A stretch of 5,683 nucleotides of DNA from Verrucomicrobiota bacterium (GCA_003176035.1 PSRL01000181.1:1-5683); one strand, 5' to 3'. Positions 1 through 5,683 are shown, numbered from the stretch's first letter. Notes: generated by a model not told the origin, from the sequence alone. Numbers and translations: made by a program.

Positions 1-292
1 GAAGATCCGCTCGACAGGCCGGTGTTTAGAGTATTTATTAACTGACTAGTGACATTTTGCAAGAAATTGCCATGCGGTTGCCGAACCTGGCAGCCTCACC
101 TACTATCTAATTGATAAATGATTTAACCTATCCCGCTTTCAAAGTTATTCACAGCATCGGCAGTTCTAGCCTTTCTGCCGTTCCCTATGCATAACGTTAA
201 AAGTGATTCTAAATACTCTCTACCTTACAATACACCTGGGGGGAAAAGAGCCTCAAAGACATGCTCATTTTATAGTTCTTTGCTTATAACCT
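1..292. other. Gap at left edge, no convincing gene
   Basis: Stops occur in all frames and no ORF with a start, ribosome site and protein-like composition is visible. In plus frame 1 the edge is open for 14 codons (EDPLDRPVFRVFIN, stop TGA 43-45), which could be the tail of a gene to the left, but so short a stretch is not evidence by itself. Two imperfect inverted repeats are present: TGCCA 68-72 with TGGCA 88-92 enclosing GGTT/AACC, and CGGCAG 158-163 with CTGCCG 175-180. The segment lies downstream of the minus-strand phosphatase gene, so it could hold that operon's 3' end. Confidence 0.5.
68..92 (-). terminator. Weak stem-loop, possible minus-strand transcript end
   Basis: TGCCA (68-72) pairs with TGGCA (88-92) and the inner GGTT (76-79) with AACC (84-87). 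The result is a 9-pair stem with a 3-base bulge (73-75) and a GCCG loop. Read on the minus strand, the stem is followed by a modest T-rich run (ATTTCTT), so it could end the reductase-phosphatase transcript. It lies about 200 bases past the phosphatase stop and lacks a proper U-tract, so this is a weak call. Confidence 0.15.
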
Positions 293-940
293 TTATCCTT
301 CCAATAAAAGTGTTAATAAGTCGCTCGGGTGTTCCACCAGAGCCTGCGGCTTTTGTGCTCGTAGTGCTTCCGAAGTGTTGTATCCCCAGCCAACGGCAAC
401 AATAGGCACTTTGCTCCGATGGGCAGCTTCAATGTCTCGGGTTTCGTCTCCGATAAAAATCACCTTCTGGGGGGCCAAGCTATAGCTGCGCAGGATGGTA
501 TTGATTTCATGTGCCTTCCCAAAGAGGCGCGAGGAACTGCGAATAAATGAAAAAATCTCCAAGTGGTGACGACGTAAAAAGGCGGTGACATTTTCTTCGG
601 AATTTGAGGTAAGAATTCCCATAGAAAATCCGGACTCCCGAAGCTTATGGAGAACCGCTGGTATGCCCGAGATCGGATGAATCCGATGCATGCGGGAATG
701 AAGCAGCTTTACGCCTCTAAAGGAAATGGCAGGTAGGCGGGAGAGGGAAATACCCAAAAACCGCATCAACTGACGTGTTGTCATATTCCGAGCGGCCTCG
801 ACATCATCGCCGAAAAGCGGGCGGTATCCAAATTCGGGCGCCAGCTCATTGAGAATGTCCAGTCCATTTTGAAAAGTATCGGCGATTGTGCCATCAAAAT
901 CGAAGATTAAAAGTTCAGGGACCTTTGGGAGCGGATGCAT
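293..940 (-). CDS. HAD-superfamily phosphatase, phosphoglycolate phosphatase-like
   Basis: A 215-residue haloacid dehalogenase-type hydrolase, expected to be cytosolic and to remove phosphate from a small metabolite through an aspartyl-phosphate intermediate and Mg2+. All four HAD motifs are visible: DFDGTIADT (nucleophile D14, acid/base D16), ILTSNS (T111), the motif III lysine in FGKAHEI (K142), and GDETRD (D165, D169). The residues between motifs I and II (about 22-85) form a helical C1 cap. The C-terminal VGWGYNTSEAL is typical of phosphoglycolate-phosphatase-like members. Length is normal for the family. The start is uncertain. ATG at 940 puts the nucleophile 14 residues in, as is usual, but has no clear Shine-Dalgarno. 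A TTG at 1003, one base after the reductase stop, would add 21 residues (236 aa) and allow translational coupling. The gene sits immediately downstream of the reductase on the same strand, so it is probably co-transcribed. The substrate cannot be read from the sequence. Confidence 0.88.
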   Translation of the reverse strand: MHPLPKVPELLIFDFDGTIADTFQNGLDILNELAPEFGYRPLFGDDVEAARNMTTRQLMRFLGISLSRLPAISFRGVKLLHSRMHRIHPISGIPAVLHKLRESGFSMGILTSNSEENVTAFLRRHHLEIFSFIRSSSRLFGKAHEINTILRSYSLAPQKVIFIGDETRDIEAAHRSKVPIVAVGWGYNTSEALRAQKPQALVEHPSDLLTLLLEG

Positions 941-1004
941 GGAAGGCGAAGAACACAGTCTCCGATGCGCCTTGGTCAGTAGCAATTGAGCAATCCGTTT
1001 CAAG

Positions 1005-2045
1005 CTATTGGCTAACGTGAGGTACGGTTTCTAACTCCATTGTCCCTTTGAAGCGGGGTGGCTCCGGTTCGAGTCCGAAATTAGCCTGAACGAGATTTCG
1101 AATACGTTCCAACTCTGTAGACGTAAGGGGGGCGGCATCAGAAGCAGCAGAAAATTCCATAATCTGTTCAGAATTATAGATATTTGGCAATGTTGAAATG
1201 ACCCGGCTATCCGCAAGTAACCAAAGCAGTGCCGCTTGTCCAAGAGTACGACCTGAATGTTCTAAAAAACGAAGCTGATTCACTTTTTTAATTCCATTGA
1301 GCAGCCAGCTGCGAGGACGATGACTGCGATGATCATTAGCGGCGAAAACAGTGTTTTCCGTGTACTTGCCCTCTAGCATTCCCGAAGAATGAGGAACGCG
1401 AACAAAAAATCTTGTTTGCACATTTGCCCGCTCTGCTTCCTGCTGAAGCACAGCGCCTGGATACTGTTCCAGCATATTGTAGATGTGCTGGAGAACCGCA
1501 GGCTTTCGCCGTCGAATTGCTAAAACACCTTCCGCCAGCCATCCGATTGCAGGACCAAGCGCGACCCCATAGCACCGAATTTTCCCGCAAGAACGAAGGT
1601 CTTCCAAAACCTCCCAAAGGTTATCATCCTCCACTTGATCCATCCGGATGTTGTGTAACTGAAGGACATCAACGACATCGGTCCCAAGCCGTGATAAGGC
1701 CGCATCCGTGGCGTCTCGGACCGCCTGAGGCCTAAAATCCTGAGGGATTTCACGTTGCCCACGACGTTCATTGCCATGTTGACGAAAGTCATATCCCACC
1801 TTAGTTGCGATCACTATTTTGTCGCGATCGCCCTGGAAGGCTTGGCGAAGAAGATCTTCGCTGCGTCCATTCCCGTAGGTGTCGGCGGCATCGAAAAGGG
1901 TAATGCCTCCATCAAAGGCCTCCCGCATGAGTCTGACAGCCTCCGCATCGGAGTAATTGCCCCACCAACCGGTGGAAACTGTCCACATGCCAAAACCCAC
2001 TTCGCTCACTTGGAGCCCGGTGCCAGGGAGTTCTCGATATTTCAT
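1005..2045 (-). CDS. Aldo/keto reductase
   Basis: A 346-residue NAD(P)H-dependent aldo/keto reductase, predicted to be cytosolic and to reduce an aldehyde or ketone to an alcohol. It has the family's (beta/alpha)8 barrel signatures. The N-terminus MKYRELPGTGLQVSEVGFGMW is followed by FDAADTYGNGRSE, with catalytic D52 and Y57. ATKVGYD supplies K82 and LQLHNI supplies H131, so the D-Y-K-H tetrad is complete. The C-terminal STLPNIYNSEQIMEFSAAS corresponds to the cofactor-phosphate-binding segment (G/PxxN..EQ), although the usual spacing is slightly altered. Length is typical to slightly long, with a roughly 15-residue tail after the last barrel helix. ATG at 2045 is chosen because the family N-terminus begins there; upstream only a weak TTAGG resembles a ribosome site. 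It lies first in a probable two-gene operon with the HAD phosphatase and is divergent from the glycosyl hydrolase gene. The substrate is unknown; an AKR11/AKR-like oxidoreductase of general metabolism is the likeliest description. Confidence 0.93.
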   Translation of the reverse strand: MKYRELPGTGLQVSEVGFGMWTVSTGWWGNYSDAEAVRLMREAFDGGITLFDAADTYGNGRSEDLLRQAFQGDRDKIVIATKVGYDFRQHGNERRGQREIPQDFRPQAVRDATDAALSRLGTDVVDVLQLHNIRMDQVEDDNLWEVLEDLRSCGKIRCYGVALGPAIGWLAEGVLAIRRRKPAVLQHIYNMLEQYPGAVLQQEAERANVQTRFFVRVPHSSGMLEGKYTENTVFAANDHRSHRPRSWLLNGIKKVNQLRFLEHSGRTLGQAALLWLLADSRVISTLPNIYNSEQIMEFSAASDAAPLTSTELERIRNLVQANFGLEPEPPRFKGTMELETVPHVSQ

Positions 2046-2059
2046 ACAAAGCCTAAGTT

Positions 2060-2087
2060 TTTATACGACTTGGTCCCATCTGGCCAA
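2060..2087 (-). promoter_or_regulatory. Predicted sigma70-like promoter for the reductase operon
   Basis: On the minus strand TTGGCC (2087-2082) and TATAAA (2065-2060) are separated by 16 bases, 4/6 and 5/6 matches to the -35 and -10 consensus. Transcription would start around 2053, leaving a leader of only about 7 bases before the ATG at 2045. The reductase mRNA might therefore be nearly leaderless, which fits its poor Shine-Dalgarno. This is motif reading only. Confidence 0.3.
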
Positions 2088-2123
2088 AAAAAACTCCCTT
2101 AAATCAATTGGACGGCGAAGATT

Positions 2124-2151
2124 TTGACTTTTCCATCCAAAGGGTTATAAA
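2124..2151 (+). promoter_or_regulatory. Predicted sigma70-like promoter for the glycosyl hydrolase gene
   Basis: TTGACT (2124-2129) and TATAAA (2146-2151) are separated by 16 bases, each a 5/6 match to the sigma70 consensus. The predicted start near 2158 leaves a leader of about 40 bases to the ATG at 2200. That leader contains a good GGAAGG ribosome site at 2186-2191. The position supports the 2200 start over the GTG at 2164, which would be almost at the transcript end. Confidence 0.45.
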
Positions 2152-2199
2152 TTCTTCTTAATTGTGGCTTTTATTTGGTTTCTTCGGAAGGTTCGTGCA

Positions 2200-3411
2200 A
2201 TGAGTTGCATCCTCATGGAGACCTATGCGAGCAGGCTCGTTTCGTGTCAGGTCGTTCGACCTTTTTTCAGGCTTGGGCTGGTATTTGGGTTTGGAATAGT
2301 TTCTCTCACGATGGTGCAAGCAGCTTCCGAGATGCGAGGCGCTTGGGTCTCCTCAGTTTACAACCTGGATTTTCCCTCACGTAAAAATCTGACTTCCGAT
2401 GAACAACGTCAAGAGATTCGGCACCTCATGACAGTCGCGGCGCAGTGTCGCTTAAACAACCTTTTTGTACAGGTGCGGCCGGAGGGGGATGCATTATATC
2501 CCTCCACTCTGGAGCCTTGGAGCCGTTTTCTCACAGGCCAACAGGGAAAATCTCCCGGGTTTGATCCTCTCCAGACTTTTATTGAGGAAGGAAAGCGACG
2601 CGGAATTGCTGTGCATGCCTGGATCAATCCCTATCGAGCTGCAACAAATGCGCGGGACATTTGCGACAAACGGCATATCAGCCGTTCGATGGCGTTGTAC
2701 GTTAGAAGAATTGGACGATCGCTCTGGATGGACCCCTCCAGTCCGGCGGTCCAACGCCATGTGCTCATGGTCGTCAAAGACCTTATTTCTCGCTATGACC
2801 TGGCCGGTATTCACTTGGACGATTATTTTTACCCCTATCCGGATCAAGGGGGAGGGCGATCCTTTCCGGACGCCATTGGCTACTCCGCTTACCGTGCGGC
2901 CGGAGGCCAACTTGGCCTTGCCGATTGGCGCCGCAGAAATGTCAATATTCTGGTCTATCAAATCAGCACGCTCATTCACCGATACCGCCCGCGAATGAAA
3001 TTTGGAATCAGTCCATTTGGAATTTACACAAAAGGGCACCCATCAACCGTGCTGGCTGGTATTGATCAACTCAACCAGTTGTATTCAGATCCTGTTTATT
3101 GGATGCGCCAGGGGTGGGTGGACTATATTGCCCCTCAACTTTACTGGAAAAATGGAGGTGATCAAAGCTTTAGTACTTTACTGAACTGGTGGCGGAACCC
3201 AGCCATCAATCCGCGCGGTATTCCTGTTTATCCCGGGATTTCCCTGGAACGCCTTTCTGAAAGAAAGTGGCCTGCTTCTGAAATTGCCCTACAGCTCCGT
3301 CTGGAAAGATCCATAGGACCCAGAAAAGATGGTGGCGGCTTCATCCTCTGGAGAATCCATCAATTAGTGAAAAACACTAAAGGCGTAGCGCCAATTGTGG
3401 CACGGGAATAA
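2200..3411 (+). CDS. Exported family 10-like glycosyl hydrolase (GHL10/DUF187, YngK/DigH type)
   Basis: A 403-residue protein of the glycosyl-hydrolase-like 10 family (PF02638, formerly DUF187), a TIM-barrel group that includes Escherichia coli DigH (YddW), which acts on denuded peptidoglycan, and Bacillus YngK. Residues 1-43 look like a signal peptide: a basic n-region, a hydrophobic core LGLVFGFGIVSLTM (25-38) and a VQAAS cleavage region. There is no lipobox, so periplasmic or secreted location is inferred. Family motifs run in order: EMRGAWVSSV (44-53), FVQVRPEGDALYPS (89-102), HAWINPYR (139-146), WMDPSSPAVQ (176-185), GIHLDDYFYPYP (203-214, with the acidic pair D207/D208), KFGISPFGIY (267-276) and YIAPQLYW (309-316). 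ATG 2200 is preferred because GGAAGG lies 8 bases upstream. In-frame GTG 2164 (415 aa) and ATG 2215 are alternatives. Length suits the catalytic domain alone, with no extra carbohydrate-binding or SH3 module. The substrate could be peptidoglycan glycan strands or another polysaccharide. Confidence 0.93.
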   Translation: MSCILMETYASRLVSCQVVRPFFRLGLVFGFGIVSLTMVQAASEMRGAWVSSVYNLDFPSRKNLTSDEQRQEIRHLMTVAAQCRLNNLFVQVRPEGDALYPSTLEPWSRFLTGQQGKSPGFDPLQTFIEEGKRRGIAVHAWINPYRAATNARDICDKRHISRSMALYVRRIGRSLWMDPSSPAVQRHVLMVVKDLISRYDLAGIHLDDYFYPYPDQGGGRSFPDAIGYSAYRAAGGQLGLADWRRRNVNILVYQISTLIHRYRPRMKFGISPFGIYTKGHPSTVLAGIDQLNQLYSDPVYWMRQGWVDYIAPQLYWKNGGDQSFSTLLNWWRNPAINPRGIPVYPGISLERLSERKWPASEIALQLRLERSIGPRKDGGGFILWRIHQLVKNTKGVAPIVARE

Positions 3412-3866
3412 AGAAACAGAAATTTTACCGTACCCAAAAAAGCGGAGAATTATTATACTTTTAATAGAAACGGACAATTCATACGTTAGGATGAGGACTG
3501 AGGCTTCCTCATAAGTGGTTCCCGACATTTCCTGTTATTGTCCCTCTTTTTGAAAAGAAAAATGGGTTCCTTACCGAAAGTATTTTTTCGGAAACTAGGT
3601 AGTAACTCGGATATCAATCTGAACATGGAAAGCGTCTCCCAGGTTCCCCAAAATGAGAGAATCCTTAACAAATGTTTTTAATAAGAGTTCGCTTCAAGTC
3701 ATGCGACCCGGTGTGTATCCGTAATTAGTAATTTTAAAAGCGACCGCTCATTCTAAGAAAAACGATTCATTTCCAGCAAAATTGTCAGCAACTGATTTTA
3801 TAGGGCGCATATTTCGCTCAAAAGTAAATGCGGAGCTCTGGCGAATTTTGAGGAAGATATTCAGAC
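3412..3866. other. Gap with weak coding signals, possibly a decayed gene
   Basis: These 455 bases between the hydrolase and the CBM9-like gene hold no ORF that I can assign. Small frames are present. A 39-codon plus ORF at 3562-3681 begins ATGGGTTCC without a good ribosome site. A 61-codon minus ORF at 3671-3486 starts with TTG, with an internal ATG giving 46 residues. A plus frame open from 3725 into the next gene reads SATDFIGRIF at 3785-3814. None has a recognisable motif, and the first two overlap antisense, so at most one could be real. A short inverted repeat lies at 3491-3512. No clear terminator follows the hydrolase stop. Confidence 0.45.
3491..3512. repeat. Small inverted repeat with two alternative pairings
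   Basis: CCTCAT at 3507-3512 can pair with ATGAGG at 3491-3496 (6 pairs, 10-base loop). Alternatively CCTCA (3507-3511) pairs with TGAGG at 3499-3503 (5 pairs, CTT loop). The structure lies about 80 bases past the hydrolase stop. No T-run follows on either strand, so it is not a standard terminator. Confidence 0.25.
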
Positions 3867-4634
3867 ATGAGAAAGGGAATGAAGCATCAACTAGAAGAAA
3901 TACGAGGGTTCATCCGAAATTCGGTACGGAATTCATCGCAGCCGTGCAAACCTGGCGTTCCGAGGATGATGATACGAGGAGAAGAGCTGCCCGGAGATTG
4001 GGAATCGGAGGACTGGGATCAGGTGGAATATGCGTTTGGAGATCATACGGAGATCCCGCTTCAACAGTGGAAAGAAAATAGCGGAGAGATCTCTTTCGAA
4101 TCCGCTTCGGTTCGAATCGGCTGGAGACATGATAAAATCTATGTTTTGGCGACCATGGAAGATCGGAGTATAGTAACTGGTATTCCAAGAGAGGATCAAC
4201 AGCTGTGGGAAAGAGGAGATGCCGTCGAGGTATTCCTTCAATCATTTAGCGCATCCGAATGTTATCAACTACAGGCAACGCCTGATGGTGAAACCCTTCA
4301 GCTTGGCTATCCCGATACAGATGTGATCACAAACCTTCGACACGGTAACATGGCAGAGCTGAGCCATTTCGTCGTTTGCAAGCCGGTCTTTGCAGTGCGT
4401 ACGCAGGTGAAAGACGGAAAATGGAGGATTCTTGTCGAGGTTCCAAGCCAAGTTTTATTTTCCGATGACGGCTTGTTACTCGGGCGTGCTTGCTGGCTTT
4501 CTGTGTGCCGTCACGATCATTGGGCGGATGCCAGGCCACCCTGTGTTTCCTCGACCTCGCCTCATTTAAAAACCGATTACCATCAACAGAAAGATTGGGG
4601 CTTGGTATATTTCGTCATGCATCGGGCGAGATAA
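3867..4634 (+). CDS. CBM9-like carbohydrate-binding protein (DOMON-type beta-sandwich)
   Basis: A 255-residue protein consisting of essentially one carbohydrate-binding module family 9-like domain. Evidence is the ordered set of signatures: GDWESEDWDQVEY (43-55), SVRIGWRHDKIYVLATMED (81-99), LWERGDAVEVFLQ (113-125, the usual W.GD.vEvFl strand pair), ECYQLQATPDGE (131-142), a WRILVEVPSQVLF strand (186-198), and the late motif GRACWLSVCRHDH...PPCVSSTSPHLKTDYHQQKDWG (206-245). That last motif matches the N.cRy...p..s..sP....fH....fG pattern of free-standing CBM9-like proteins. Residues 1-40 are unlike the domain, rich in R/K/N, and carry no signal peptide or membrane segment, so location is unclear. 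ATG 3867 is chosen because GAGGAAG lies at 3850-3856 and an in-frame stop occurs at 3849-3851. ATG 3879 is a less good alternative. No catalytic domain is attached; family members are linked to polysaccharide use but many have no known ligand. It is on the same strand as the upstream glycosyl hydrolase but too distant to assume an operon. Confidence 0.85.
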   Translation: MRKGMKHQLEEIRGFIRNSVRNSSQPCKPGVPRMMIRGEELPGDWESEDWDQVEYAFGDHTEIPLQQWKENSGEISFESASVRIGWRHDKIYVLATMEDRSIVTGIPREDQQLWERGDAVEVFLQSFSASECYQLQATPDGETLQLGYPDTDVITNLRHGNMAELSHFVVCKPVFAVRTQVKDGKWRILVEVPSQVLFSDDGLLLGRACWLSVCRHDHWADARPPCVSSTSPHLKTDYHQQKDWGLVYFVMHRAR

Positions 4635-4676
4635 CCGAATGCGGTTTTATGCTGTCTCTGACATCCTGGGATGGGA

Positions 4677-5381
4677 CTAGGGGCATAAATAAAGGACACG
4701 GCCGCATTGAGGACAGTGAGTGATCGACTTTTCGGATTTGACTAAAATTACCGTTTGCGTCGTGACCTTCATATGGCAGCCGGAGCACACTTCATGTTCC
4801 ACAGGAACAACCGCTTGTCCGGCTTTGCTTTTAAAAAGACGAGTATATCGGTCCAGCAAATCCTCTTCGACACCCTCTGTCAGTCGAGCCCGACCTGCCT
4901 GGAGTTCGCGGATTCGTGCTTCCAGTGAATTTTTGCGGGTTTCCAGACCCGATAACTGCGTTTCCAGTTTGATGCGTCCTTCAACGTGAGCCTTCTCAGC
5001 TTGTTCGACGAGGGGGCGGAGTTTCTCAATTGTCTCCATGAGTTCAAGTTCCCGATCCTCGATGCTGCGAATTTTTTCTTCAGCAATAGAAATTTCGTGG
5101 TTTAACGCAGAGTATTCTTCATTTTTCCGAGTTTGGAGCTGCTGCTGTTTATAACGAGCAATGGATTCGCGTTTGGCTTCGGCGTCCAGTTCCAGCCGCT
5201 TCTTTTCCAATTCAATCTCGCGCAAGCGAAATTTGATCTGGCTAAGCTGCTGGCTCAGCTCAGAAAAGGTTTTTTCTTTCGCAGCTCGTTGCTGGGGAAT
5301 GGCCAAAAGTTCTAATTGAAGAGTTCGAATTCTCTGGTCAGAGTCCTGAAGAACGAGGAGTTTTTCAATTTCCGGAAGCAT
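4677..5381 (-). CDS. Coiled-coil protein with C-terminal C4 zinc ribbon (zf-RING_7 / DUF164 family)
   Basis: A 234-residue soluble protein. Residues 1 to about 165 are heptad-like and rich in E, K, R, Q and L, predicting a long antiparallel coiled-coil hairpin. The last 40 residues carry CSGC (C199, C202) and CPQC (C223, C226), a four-cysteine zinc ribbon. Length and order match the zf-RING_7/DUF164 family, which includes Helicobacter HP0958 (FlgZ, which binds RpoN and flagellin mRNA) and chlamydial CdsZ/CT398. In most bacteria the role is unknown, with a protein or nucleic-acid scaffold as the general idea. No flagellar or type III secretion gene is nearby, so those specific roles are not supported here. 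ATG 5381 is chosen because MLPEIEKLLVLQD is the usual family N-terminus. GTG 5399, immediately after an in-frame stop, would add six residues (240 aa). The stop converges on the CBM9-like gene, 42 bases away. It may be coupled to, or have its own promoter within, the upstream frame. Confidence 0.92.
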   Translation of the reverse strand: MLPEIEKLLVLQDSDQRIRTLQLELLAIPQQRAAKEKTFSELSQQLSQIKFRLREIELEKKRLELDAEAKRESIARYKQQQLQTRKNEEYSALNHEISIAEEKIRSIEDRELELMETIEKLRPLVEQAEKAHVEGRIKLETQLSGLETRKNSLEARIRELQAGRARLTEGVEEDLLDRYTRLFKSKAGQAVVPVEHEVCSGCHMKVTTQTVILVKSEKSITHCPQCGRVLYLCP

Positions 5382-5683
5382 CGCAATATTTAAGAACACC
5401 TAAAATAGCGAAGCCGCAAAATATTTCAAATATGCAAATATAGCAAAAGAACACTGGAATGAACCTGGACTTGAGGGCATTCCCAGCAGGCACACGAAGA
5501 AGAACTCCATCCGGTGGCTGGCCGGACTGCCGGACCTGGAAGAAAAAGGAGTCAAGGGTATGCTCATTTCTTTCGATAATGAATGGCCAAAAATGCGGAT
5601 TGCGGACGGCACTTGCCGGACTGACAAAATCCGCAGTTAAGTACTGATTCTCAGGCGCCTTAATGTTTGCAAATCGAGCCTGC
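5365..5683 (-). CDS. Partial ORF of unknown function, cut by the right edge
   Basis: On the minus strand a single frame is open from the window edge to TGA at 5367-5365, giving 105 residues with no start inside the window. The other two minus frames hit stops near the edge. The first 70 or so residues look like ordinary protein, including ASAVRNPHFWPFIIERNEHT, LDSFFFQVRQ and GVLLRVPAGNAL. The last 30 (from about IPVFFCYICIFEIF) are hydrophobic, cysteine- and phenylalanine-rich, and lie in A+T-rich DNA. They could be a C-terminal membrane segment or read-through of a decayed end. The frame overlaps the zinc-ribbon ATG by 17 bases, compatible with an operon. I do not recognise the family. The main doubt is that an in-register plus-strand frame (5404-5640) is also open, because codon-aligned antisense frames tend to stay open together. 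The minus frame is favoured since it is longer and reaches the edge. Confidence 0.42.
   Translation of the reverse strand, partial: QARFANIKAPENQYLTADFVSPASAVRNPHFWPFIIERNEHTLDSFFFQVRQSGQPPDGVLLRVPAGNALKSRFIPVFFCYICIFEIFCGFAILGVLKYCDASGN
5418..5446 (-). promoter_or_regulatory. Possible promoter for the zinc-ribbon gene
   Basis: On the minus strand TTGCTA (5446-5441) and TATTTT (5423-5418) are separated by 17 bases, each a 4/6 match to the sigma70 consensus. They sit in a segment that drops to 30% G+C (5401-5460), while the next 60 bases are clearly richer. The implied start near 5411 gives a leader of about 30 bases before ATG 5381. If real, it means 5401-5460 is promoter DNA rather than coding sequence. 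Confidence 0.25.

Noticed and set aside
158..180. CGGCAG/CTGCCG hairpin as a terminator for the phosphatase operon
   Set aside because: The 6-pair stem has an 11-base loop and no T-run on either strand.
1824..1831. GCGATCGC octamer resembling cyanobacterial HIP1
   Set aside because: A single copy within a coding region; HIP1 is meaningful only when highly repeated across a genome.
1845..1861. GCGAAG/CTTCGC inverted repeat with a 5-base loop
   Set aside because: It lies inside the reductase coding sequence, has no T-run, and is plausible as chance codon usage.
1412..2102. Plus-strand ORFs of 107 and 115 residues opposite the aldo/keto reductase gene
   Set aside because: They lie antisense within a complete reductase with an intact catalytic tetrad, have no motif, and are best explained as shadows of it.
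2465..3039. ORFs of about 180 residues on both strands within the glycosyl hydrolase gene
   Set aside because: They overlap conserved GHL10 motifs in other frames and show no family signature of their own.
3782..4081. A 99-codon plus frame starting TTG that overlaps the beginning of the CBM9-like gene
   Set aside because: Its second half is an out-of-frame reading of the CBM9-like gene, turning into low-complexity Gly/Arg sequence. Only its first 30 residues look protein-like and they match nothing I recognise.
3910..4245. Minus-strand ORFs opposite the CBM9-like domain
   Set aside because: The plus-strand frame has the ordered CBM9 motifs; the antisense frames have none.
4635..4676. Bidirectional terminator between the convergent CBM9-like and zinc-ribbon genes
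   Set aside because: Only a 4-pair TGTC/GACA stem (4653-4663) is present, without U-tracts in either direction.

Overview
The window holds five well-supported protein genes. A sixth reading frame is cut by the right edge and is less certain. Base composition is near 50% G+C by eye, spacers are A+T-rich, and no RNA gene, insertion sequence, CRISPR array or phage module is visible. Three things together suggest the Verrucomicrobiota: a coiled-coil/C4 zinc-ribbon protein starting MLPEIEKLLVLQD, a secreted family 10-like glycosyl hydrolase, and a free-standing CBM9-like protein. This placement is an inference from family resemblance. A reduced or host-associated genome is possible, because roughly 450 bases at 3412-3866 carry no convincing gene, but this is not shown.

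Layout. Positions 1-292 hold no convincing gene. On the minus strand, an aldo/keto reductase (2045-1005) is followed closely by a HAD-family phosphatase (940-293, or 1003-293 if a TTG one base after the reductase stop is used); they look like a two-gene operon. A 154-base spacer then separates the reductase from a divergent plus-strand gene, 2200-3411, encoding an exported GHL10/DUF187 glycosyl hydrolase of the YngK/DigH type. Each divergent gene has a plausible sigma70-like promoter in the spacer.

After the weakly coding gap at 3412-3866 comes a plus-strand gene (3867-4634) for a single CBM9-like beta-sandwich domain without a signal peptide. It converges on the minus-strand zinc-ribbon gene (5381-4677), with 42 bases between their stop codons. 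Upstream of the zinc-ribbon gene, a minus-strand frame runs open from the right edge to 5365 and overlaps the zinc-ribbon start. It is probably the C-terminal part of another gene, but a matching in-register open frame on the plus strand and a sharp A+T-rich shift at about 5400-5460 make the assignment uncertain.

How the genes fit together: the GHL10 hydrolase and the CBM9-like protein both point to glycan or cell-wall carbohydrate handling, though they are separate transcription units as far as can be seen. The reductase and phosphatase look like general metabolic or housekeeping enzymes acting on small carbonyl and phosphate compounds. The zinc-ribbon protein belongs to a widespread family with scaffold or nucleic-acid roles in other bacteria. 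No clearly new multi-gene system is visible. The points most worth checking are the hidden right-edge frame, the possibly decayed gap and the orphan CBM9-like protein.
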